Source of the DNA: Thermoplasmata archaeon
GTDB taxonomy: Archaea; Thermoplasmatota; Thermoplasmata; Lutacidiplasmatales; UBA184
Length of the DNA stretch: 8,734 nucleotides
Assembly (NCBI GenBank): GCA_021848165.1
Contig: JAJZMW010000035.1
Coordinates: forward strand, 1-8,734
Reading direction: 5' to 3'
In this document: positions 4,857 through 8,734 of the stretch, in pieces
Position numbering within the stretch: position 1 is the first letter of the stretch
Layout of the letters: each line of letters begins with the position of its first letter
Notes under the pieces: generated by a model
Told to the model about the DNA's origin: nothing
The model's input: the letters and a program-made list of their open reading frames with translations, nothing else
The model's database searches: none
Position numbers and translations under genes: made by a program

Positions 4857-7427
4857 ATGGACGCGGCGGAGTACGATCTCGCGTTCTTCCATCGGGAGGG
4901 GATGCAGCGGCGGACGTGCCGCTCGTGCGGCCACGCCTTCTGGAGCCGCGGCGACTTCGATCAATGCCAGGAGGCGCCGTGCCAATCGTACACCTTCGTC
5001 GGCCGCCCCCCGTTCCGACGCGCGTACACCGTCGACGAGATGCGCGAGGCGTACCTCTCGTTCTTCGAGCGGCGGGGCCACGCCCGCCTGCCGCGCTACC
5101 CGACCGTCGCGCGGTGGCGCAACGACGTCTTCTTCACGCAAGCGAGCATCTACGACTTTCAACCGTGGGTGACGAGCGGGGCGATCCCGCCGCCCGCGAA
5201 CCCCCTGACGATCTCGCAGCCGTGCCTCCGGTTCATCGACCTCGAGGAGGTCGGCCGCAGCGGCCGGCACTTCACGCTCTTCGAGATGATGGCGCACCAC
5301 GCCTTCAACCGGCCCGACCACGAGGTTTACTTCAAGGATCGCTGCGTCGAGCTGTGCGACGAGCTCCTCACCCACGAGTTCGGCGCCGACCCCGCCGAGA
5401 TCACCTACAAGGAGGAGGAGTGGGAGGGTGGCGGCAACCTCGGCCCGTCGCTCAGCGTCGGGCTCCGCGGGCTCGAGGTGGCGACGCTCGTCTTCATGGA
5501 GTACGTCCGCGACGGCGAGCGGTTGCGGCCGATGCCGATCACGGTCGTCGACACCGGCTACGGGCTCGAGCGCTACACGTGGATCAGCCAGGGGACGAAG
5601 ACCGCCTACGAGGCCGTCTTCGGGCGCCTCTACGACGAAGTGCGCCAGTCGCTCCCCGAGTACGAAGCGAGCGTCGTGATCGACCACGCCCGCGCGCTCA
5701 ACTTCATGCTGACCGATGGGGTCGTCCCGTCGAACGCCAAGGAAGGGTACTTTGCGCGGCTCCTGATCCGGCGGGCGCTGCGCCTCCTGGCCCGCGCCCC
5801 CGAACCGCTCGACCTCATCGCGCTCGTCGATCGCGTCGGCCGCGACCTCGCCGCAAAGTACCCCGAGGTCGGGCAGCATCGCGACGACCGGGACCGCGTG
5901 CTCGCGGCGGAGATCGACCGCTACCGCGAAGCGATCGATCGGGCGCGCCCGGTGATCCGCCGGCAGGAGGAGCGGCTCCGCTCCCACGGCCGGGCGCCGG
6001 GGCTCAACGAGCTCATCGAGTGGTACGACTCCCTCGGCGTTCCGCCGGACGTCGCCGCGAGCGTGCTCGACCGACCGATCGAGGTCCCGCCCGGGTTCTA
6101 CCAGCTCGTCGCCGACCGGCACGCCGGCGAGGCGCCGTCGAACGACTACCTCGAGCGCTCCGACGGGATCCCGGAGATCCCGACGACCGTCCCCGCCACC
6201 GAGGTCGGCTACCACCTCGACCCGTACACCGTCTCCTTCGAAGCGCACGTCGTCTGGAGCGCGGGGCCGCTGGTGGTCCTCGACCGCACGTTCTTCTATC
6301 CGACCGGGGGGGGCCAGGTCCACGACACCGGACATCTCGGGGAGGTCCCGGTCGTCGATGTCGTGCGCAAAGGGCCGCACGTGGTGCACCGGTTGGACCG
6401 GCCGGTCGACCTCGCGGTCGGCGCCCGCGTCCACGGCCGCATCGATCCCGCCCGCCGCACCCAGCTGATGCAGCATCACACGGCGACGCACATCCTCAAC
6501 GGCACCCTCCGCACGCTCCTGGGCCCGCACGTCTGGCAAGCCGGCGCCTACAAGGGCCCCGACTTCGCCCGCATCGACGTGACCCATTTCCGCCCGCTCT
6601 CCGCGGAGGAGCTGCGGACCGTCGAGCGCCGCATCAACGAGGTCGTCCGCGAGAACCACACCGTGCGGAGCTACTTCGAGCCGCGCAGCGAGGCGGAACG
6701 ACGCTTCGGCTTCGGGCTCTACCAAGGGGGCGCCGTGCCGGGGAAGGAGCTCCGGATCGTCGAGATCGAGGGCGTCGACGTCGAGGCGTGCGGCGGGACG
6801 CACTGCACCCACACGAGCGAGGTCGGAGGGATCGATATCCTCGGCGTCGAGCGGATCCAGGACGGCGTCCTCCGCTTGACCTACGCGAGCGGGGAGCGCG
6901 CCCTCGACCTCCGCCGCGATCGAGAGACCGCCCTCCGCGAGGCCGCCCGGCTCATCGGCGTCCCGGCGGAGAAGCTCCCCGAGGGCGTCGCGCGCCTCCT
7001 CGAGGAGGTCGAGACGGCCCGCAAGAGCGAGCGGGACCGGCGGAAGGAGGACCTGGACGGCCTCGCCGCGCGCCTGGTCGCCGACCCGGCGACCGTCGAC
7101 TCGACCGGCGGGCGAACGACCGTCTCGGCCCGGGTCGATCTCGACCGCGCGGAGCTGACCGAGCTCTCCCGAAAATTGTGCAAGGCGCCGGACCGGATCG
7201 TCATCCTCTCCAGCGAACGCGACGGGCGCGGCACGCTCCTGATCGGATCGAGCGCCGCGGCGGCCTCCGCGATCCTCCTCCTCGAGGACGCGAAGCCCCT
7301 CTTTCAGGGCAAAGGAGGAGGGAATCCATCGGTCGCGACGGCCGTCGGTGAGCCGGGGGCGCCGCTCGAGGCGGCGCGTCTGCGGGCCCGCCGCGCGGCG
7401 ATCGACCGGGGCGCCCCGGCGCCCTAG
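4857..7427 (+). CDS. alaS: Alanyl-tRNA synthetase, archaeal type
   Basis: Charges tRNA-Ala with alanine and proofreads mischarged Ser/Gly; cytoplasmic, essential. The 856 residues read in order: an archaea-specific Cys4 N-terminal element, C21-x2-C24-x12-C37-x4-C42; the class II catalytic core with motif 1 around ARWRNDVFFTQASIYDFQPW (85-104), motif 2 RHFTLFEMMAHHAF (137-150) and motif 3 DTGYGLERY (232-240); an alpha-helical tRNA-recognition region to about 440; a beta-barrel with RTFFYPTGGGQVHDTG (477-492); the editing domain with zinc ligands H541-x3-H545 and C645-x3-H649 (CGGTH); a short coiled-coil-like segment (about 710-740); and the C-Ala domain with FQGKGGGNPSVATA (816-829). All signature residues are present. 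At 856 aa it is somewhat shorter than the roughly 900 aa of many archaeal homologues, without an obvious missing domain. ATG 4857 fits the conserved archaeal N-terminus and the TATA-like box. Its TAG stop overlaps the stop of the convergent gene. Confidence 0.97.
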   Translation: MDAAEYDLAFFHREGMQRRTCRSCGHAFWSRGDFDQCQEAPCQSYTFVGRPPFRRAYTVDEMREAYLSFFERRGHARLPRYPTVARWRNDVFFTQASIYDFQPWVTSGAIPPPANPLTISQPCLRFIDLEEVGRSGRHFTLFEMMAHHAFNRPDHEVYFKDRCVELCDELLTHEFGADPAEITYKEEEWEGGGNLGPSLSVGLRGLEVATLVFMEYVRDGERLRPMPITVVDTGYGLERYTWISQGTKTAYEAVFGRLYDEVRQSLPEYEASVVIDHARALNFMLTDGVVPSNAKEGYFARLLIRRALRLLARAPEPLDLIALVDRVGRDLAAKYPEVGQHRDDRDRVLAAEIDRYREAIDRARPVIRRQEERLRSHGRAPGLNELIEWYDSLGVPPDVAASVLDRPIEVPPGFYQLVADRHAGEAPSNDYLERSDGIPEIPTTVPATEVGYHLDPYTVSFEAHVVWSAGPLVVLDRTFFYPTGGGQVHDTGHLGEVPVVDVVRKGPHVVHRLDRPVDLAVGARVHGRIDPARRTQLMQHHTATHILNGTLRTLLGPHVWQAGAYKGPDFARIDVTHFRPLSAEELRTVERRINEVVRENHTVRSYFEPRSEAERRFGFGLYQGGAVPGKELRIVEIEGVDVEACGGTHCTHTSEVGGIDILGVERIQDGVLRLTYASGERALDLRRDRETALREAARLIGVPAEKLPEGVARLLEEVETARKSERDRRKEDLDGLAARLVADPATVDSTGGRTTVSARVDLDRAELTELSRKLCKAPDRIVILSSERDGRGTLLIGSSAAAASAILLLEDAKPLFQGKGGGNPSVATAVGEPGAPLEAARLRARRAAIDRGAPAP
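7424..7427. other. Shared palindromic CTAG carrying stop codons on both strands
   Basis: Bases 7425-7427 read TAG for alaS on the plus strand. Bases 7426-7424 read TAG on the minus strand for the lipid kinase gene. The two convergent genes thus end in the same self-complementary tetranucleotide, with no intergenic DNA and no visible terminator between them. Confidence 0.95.
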
Positions 7428-8062
7428 AGCAGCCCCGGCACCGCGAGCGCGAGCAGGGTGAGCACGACCCCCGGGACGAGCGTCATCGCGAGGTCGTCGT
7501 CGAGGTACGCCCAGCTCGGCGCCTCGACCGCGATGGCGATCCCCGCGCTCAGGAGCGCGAGGCCCGCGGCGACCGGGATCGTTCCGCCGCCGAGCGACGC
7601 GAGGGCGGCGAACGCGAGGACGGCGTACGTCCCGAACGGGACCCACGGGTAGAGCGCCCCCCCGCGCCCCCGGACCTCGCCCGCGATCGGGTCGACGATC
7701 GCCGTCCCCAGGACCACCGCGACGGCGATCGGTTCGGGGAAGAGGAGCACGCTGAGGACGATCGCGAGCCCGAAGTAGGCGTAGCTCGCCGGACGGCCCC
7801 GTTCGTAGGACCGCAGGACGGGAACCTCGAGCCGCCCGGTCAGCCGGAGCGCTTCGAGCGCGGCGACCGCCGCGAGCGCGAGGAGCGGGATCGCCTCGTT
7901 CGGCAGGCCGAAGAGGACGCGCGGAGGGAGGAGGTAGTAGAGAAGGGCCCCCGCCGCGAGGACGTGGAGGATCCGGCGCCAGGTCCGATCGCCGAGGGCG
8001 GCGTCCCCCCCCAGGCGGCGGCCCAGCCACGCCCGGAACCGTCCCCCCCGATGGAGCCGCAT
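7424..8062 (-). CDS. Dolichol/polyprenol kinase-family integral membrane protein (SEC59/DGK1/VTE5-like)
   Basis: Probable CTP-dependent lipid kinase of 212 residues with about seven hydrophobic segments (31-47, 54-75, 93-107, 110-126, 139-157, 160-180, 193-211). Family-like signatures are RRILH at the start of the first helix (29-33, normally RK-x-x-H), E70-x2-R73, the Arg-rich loop around YERGRPASYAYFG (86-98), VDPIAGEVRG (123-132) where the family usually has a GD-x-x-A/S-x-x-G motif, and DDDLAMTLVPG (188-198), resembling the C-terminal DDN-L-x-I-P-L motif. In archaea such enzymes are thought to phosphorylate dolichol or a related isoprenoid alcohol for N-glycosylation or lipid salvage. The Asp of the GD motif is kept (D124) but the preceding Gly is Val. 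The actual substrate is not determined. It is transcribed divergently from purE and converges on alaS, sharing the stop palindrome. The basic N-terminus (MRLHRGGRFRAWLGRRLG) has no signal peptide. Confidence 0.72.
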   Translation of the reverse strand: MRLHRGGRFRAWLGRRLGGDAALGDRTWRRILHVLAAGALLYYLLPPRVLFGLPNEAIPLLALAAVAALEALRLTGRLEVPVLRSYERGRPASYAYFGLAIVLSVLLFPEPIAVAVVLGTAIVDPIAGEVRGRGGALYPWVPFGTYAVLAFAALASLGGGTIPVAAGLALLSAGIAIAVEAPSWAYLDDDLAMTLVPGVVLTLLALAVPGLL

Positions 8063-8083
8063 GGGGAGCCGTACTCGCCCGAC

Positions 8084-8091
8084 CCATATGG
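8084..8091 (-). promoter_or_regulatory. Putative TATA-like palindrome upstream of the lipid kinase gene
   Basis: CCATATGG is centred about 25 bp before the minus-strand ATG at 8062. It could be a TATA box for a leaderless mRNA. Because it is a perfect 8-bp palindrome located between two promoters it might alternatively be a small operator; the sequence alone cannot distinguish these. Confidence 0.35.
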
Positions 8092-8110
8092 TCGTTGGTC
8101 GCCCCCGGCG

Positions 8111-8120
8111 TTAGCTATTT
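8111..8120 (+). promoter_or_regulatory. Putative TATA box of the purE-guaAB unit
   Basis: TTAGCTATTT is centred about 29 bp before the purE ATG (8144) and is the most AT-rich decamer nearby. The spacing predicts a leaderless or near-leaderless transcript, which also supports ATG 8144 as the start over in-frame upstream codons, since those would lie at or before the TATA box. Confidence 0.48.
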
Positions 8121-8143
8121 GGCCGTCGCTCCTTGCGGCGGCC

Positions 8144-8599
8144 ATGAAGGTCGCCGTCCTCGTGGGAAGCGCCTCCGATCTCGAGATCGCCGAAAAGGTC
8201 CGCACGCGCCTCACGGATCTCGGCGTCGGATGCGAAGTGCACGTCGCGAGCGCCCACCGGAACCCGGACAAGGTCGATCGACTCACCCGCGACCCCGGGA
8301 CCGACCTGTTCGTCGCGATGGCGGGCCTGTCGGCGGCGCTGCCGGGCGCGGTCGCCGCCCGGACGACGAAGCCCGTCATCGGCGTTCCGCTGCATCGCGG
8401 CCTCGGGCTCGACAGCCTGCTGAGCGTCGTGCAGATGCCGCCCGGGGTGCCGGTCGCCGCGGTCGGGCTCGATGCGGCGGAGAACGCCGCCCTCCTCGCG
8501 ACCGAGATCCTGGCGCTGAAGTACCCCGAATTGACCGCGGCGCTCGACCGGTACCGGGCGAAGTGGCGCGAAGAGCCCGCGCCGAGGCCCCCCGCGTGA
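8144..8599 (+). CDS. purE: PurE, N5-carboxyaminoimidazole ribonucleotide mutase / AIR carboxylase
   Basis: Forms 4-carboxy-5-aminoimidazole ribonucleotide in de novo purine synthesis; cytoplasmic, normally a homo-octamer. The 151-residue length is typical. Motifs are GSASD (8-12) for phosphate binding, SAHRNP (36-41) with the catalytic-loop His H38, AGLSAALPG (60-68), TTKPVIGVPL (74-83) and LDSLLSVVQMPPGVPVA (89-105). The GLSA wording is the archaeal version of bacterial GGAA. One residue is odd: the His of the usual AHLPG block is Ala (A65). Whether it uses N5-CAIR (with PurK) or AIR plus CO2 cannot be told, because no purK is in the window. The start at ATG 8144 matches the family N-terminus and the TATA-like element 29 bp upstream. 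The TGA stop overlaps the GTG start of guaAB, so the two purine genes are probably co-translated. Confidence 0.93.
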   Translation: MKVAVLVGSASDLEIAEKVRTRLTDLGVGCEVHVASAHRNPDKVDRLTRDPGTDLFVAMAGLSAALPGAVAARTTKPVIGVPLHRGLGLDSLLSVVQMPPGVPVAAVGLDAAENAALLATEILALKYPELTAALDRYRAKWREEPAPRPPA

Positions 8600-8734
8600 T
8601 CGACCCCACCGCGTTCGTCGCGCAGTCGATCGAGCGGCTTCGCCGCGAGGTGCCGGGCCGGGCGATCGTCGCCGCCTCGGGCGGGATCGATTCCACCGTC
8701 GCCGCGCGCCTCGTCGCGGACGCCCTCGGCGACC
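8596..8734 (+). CDS. guaAB: GMP synthase, ATP pyrophosphatase subunit B, 3'-truncated by the window edge
   Basis: Predicted to adenylylate XMP and, with ammonia from a separate glutaminase subunit, make GMP. Only 46 residues are visible. They show an N-terminal helix DPTAFVAQSIERLRREV followed by AIVAASGGIDSTVAARLV, whose SGGIDST is the PP-loop of N-type ATP pyrophosphatases (residues 28-34). The short distance from the start to the PP-loop means there is no fused glutamine amidotransferase domain, which fits the two-subunit archaeal enzyme and differs from bacterial GuaA. Other PP-loop enzymes (NAD synthetase, ATP-dependent sulfur or amide transferases) remain possible, but the N-terminal wording and the purE neighbour favour GMP synthase. 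GTG 8596 overlaps the purE TGA as GTGA, with a weak GAGG about 8 nt upstream. Confidence 0.85.
   Translation, partial: MIDPTAFVAQSIERLRREVPGRAIVAASGGIDSTVAARLVADALGD

Larger units (their letters stand above)
8063..8143. promoter_or_regulatory. Divergent promoter region between the lipid kinase gene and purE
   Basis: An 81-bp gap with two AT-rich islands, TTAGCTATTT toward purE and the palindrome CCATATGG toward the minus-strand gene. Each is spaced suitably for an archaeal TATA box of one gene. No riboswitch-like structure or long inverted repeat was seen, and the leader would be too short to hold one. Confidence 0.48.

Noticed and set aside
6301..6320. A run of eight G as a possible frameshift or quadruplex site in alaS
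   Set aside because: It encodes the conserved PTGGGQ block in frame, and both sides match AlaRS in the same frame, so there is no frameshift. The run is explained by coding.
3234..8087. A continuous minus-strand open frame of 1617 codons spanning the antisense of alaS, parts of two minus genes and the nth 3' end
   Set aside because: Its translation is Arg/Gly/Pro/Asp-rich, matches no family, and crosses both divergent promoter regions. The real genes on both strands have complete family motifs in other frames. At about 70% G+C, GC-ending codons leave few stops in shadow frames.
8084..8091. CCATATGG as a dedicated purine operator
   Set aside because: A single 8-bp palindrome at TATA distance from the minus-strand gene is better explained as a TATA box. 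No second copy was found near another purine gene in the window.
1..8734. tRNA or rRNA genes, CRISPR arrays, insertion sequences, toxin-antitoxin pairs or defence islands
   Set aside because: Coding genes fill almost the whole window. I saw no cloverleaf-like sequence, no spaced direct repeats and no transposase or short accessory gene.

Overview
The window looks like chromosome from a high-GC archaeon (about 70% G+C by eye). Three things point to Archaea. The alanyl-tRNA synthetase has the archaeal Cys4 N-terminal extension. A GMP synthase ATPase gene starts as a stand-alone subunit with no amidotransferase domain. The genes that begin transcription units have AT-rich, TATA-like islands centred about 25-33 bp before the start codon, with almost no room for a leader. 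A high-GC Thermoplasmatota-like lineage is my best guess; this is inference and not settled by the sequence.

Layout, left to right. (1) 1-3678, plus strand: the 3' part of a B12-dependent methylmalonyl-CoA mutase-type large subunit, a FolC/Mur-ligase-family folylpolyglutamate synthase, and an endonuclease III whose GTG start overlaps the folC stop (GTGA). (2) 3458-4747, minus strand: a 12-TM MFS transporter, convergent with endonuclease III and overlapping it by 221 bp. (3) 4748-4856: a 109-bp divergent promoter region. (4) 4857-7427, plus strand: alanyl-tRNA synthetase. (5) 7424-8062, minus strand: a polytopic membrane protein of the dolichol/polyprenol kinase family. Its stop and the alaS stop share one palindromic CTAG. 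(6) 8063-8143: an 81-bp divergent promoter region. (7) 8144-8734, plus strand: purE and the start of the GMP synthase ATPase subunit, again joined by a GTGA overlap. No stretch over 300 bp lacks a gene.

How the genes fit together: purE and guaAB form a plausible purine operon, covering CAIR formation in IMP synthesis and then XMP to GMP. folC would supply polyglutamylated folate-type cofactors, but I see no direct link to its neighbours. The remaining genes are housekeeping functions (tRNA charging, base-excision repair, lipid-carrier phosphorylation, transport, acyl-CoA rearrangement) packed very tightly.

I found no tRNA, rRNA, CRISPR array, insertion sequence or phage gene, and no convincing unknown system. 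What deserves a second look is architectural (shared stop palindrome, long antisense overlap, extreme CTAG scarcity) or concerns residues in known families (PurE lacking the His of AHLPG, the CSC variant in the mutase, the modified acidic motif in the lipid kinase).
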